Part shown: positions 63,875-64,000 of the stretch, in pieces
Layout: each line of letters begins with the position of its first letter
Position numbering within the stretch: position 1 is the first letter of the stretch
From: Wuchereria bancrofti
Taxonomy: Eukaryota; Nematoda; Chromadorea; Rhabditida; Onchocercidae
Reading direction: 5' to 3'
DNA length: 64,000 nucleotides
Assembly (NCBI GenBank): GCA_005281725.1
Contig: SSBO01000002.1
Span: 1,164,845-1,228,844 of the forward strand
The notes under the pieces: model-generated
What the model was told of the DNA's origin: nothing
What the model saw: the letters and a program-made list of their open reading frames with translations, nothing else
Database searches by the model: none
Position numbers and translations under genes: made by a program

Positions 63875-63957
63875 TTAACTCCCAGTCACTACTGCATCAG
63901 ATTCATCTACTGAAGTACCATTCATGGACGATTGCCCTGCATCGTTTAGTGATATAC
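63875..63957 (-). CDS. Last exon of a gene cut by the window edge
   Basis: After a clear acceptor (TTACTTTCAG) the minus strand is open in one frame (ISLNDAGQSSMNGTSVDESD ...) and ends VVTGS then TAA at 63877-63875. It enters in phase 1. The segment is acidic and Ser/Thr-rich with no recognisable domain. The rest of the gene lies to the right of the window. Confidence 0.55.
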
Positions 63958-64000
63958 CTGAAAGTAACCAAAGTGTGTCAAATCATTTACAGTGTAAATA

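Noticed and set aside
1..64000. CRISPR arrays, insertion sequences, bacterial operons or Wolbachia-derived inserts
   Set aside because: Looked for because filarial genomes can carry endosymbiont DNA. No long intronless bacterial-like frames, ribosome-binding sites or regularly spaced repeats were seen.

Overview
The window looks like nuclear DNA of a parasitic nematode, most likely a filarial (clade III) worm. It is very AT-rich, genes are split into many small exons by GT-AG introns, and the set includes a short FMRFamide-like neuropeptide gene, a cys-loop receptor subunit and ataxin-2/RabGAP genes in nematode-like form. No prokaryotic feature is seen. Gene models were built by hand from splice signals, reading phase and family similarity, with no searches. 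Where I say the phases agree, I checked exon lengths and junction phases by counting.

Layout, left to right. A complete 11-exon minus-strand gene (1314-7420) encodes a CLOCK/NPAS2-type bHLH-PAS protein, with three canonical E-boxes packed into 29 bp of its third intron. A gene-poor stretch follows, with a 32-bp tandem repeat (about 9526-9668) and a decayed MATH-BTB-like sequence (about 10108-11329, minus). The only confident plus-strand protein gene (13641-16632, 9 exons) encodes an unnamed protein with two related CxxC...HHxxC modules, which appear to come from an exon-pair duplication. Tail to tail with it lies a broken minus-strand coding patchwork (about 16830-18050). After about 5 kb of AT-rich DNA there is a small minus-strand gene ending in a KEN-containing tail (23253-23879).

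From 28040 to 49495 three large minus-strand genes are stacked head to tail: a TBC1D5-like RabGAP (28040-32874), ataxin-2 (33947-44302, 24 exons, all phases consistent, 1138 residues) and a TBC1D10-like RabGAP (46130-49495). A plus-strand tRNA-Gly(GCC) gene (46019-46089) ends 41 bp from the end of the last. Further right are a nicotinic-type cys-loop receptor subunit without the loop C cysteine pair (52379 to about 57819, minus), a two-exon flp-25-like neuropeptide gene (60315-61453, minus) and the last exon of another minus-strand gene that runs off the right edge (63875-63957).

Functional themes are transcriptional timing (CLOCK-like factor), post-transcriptional control (ataxin-2 with Lsm, LsmAD and PAM2), endosomal Rab regulation (two TBC proteins) and neuronal signalling (receptor and neuropeptide). 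No single operon-like pathway is evident, but the three stacked genes may be worth testing for co-transcription. The most interesting items are the CLOCK-type gene with its E-box cluster, because filarial larvae show daily periodicity while C. elegans lacks an accepted CLOCK, and the two-module zinc-binding-like protein.
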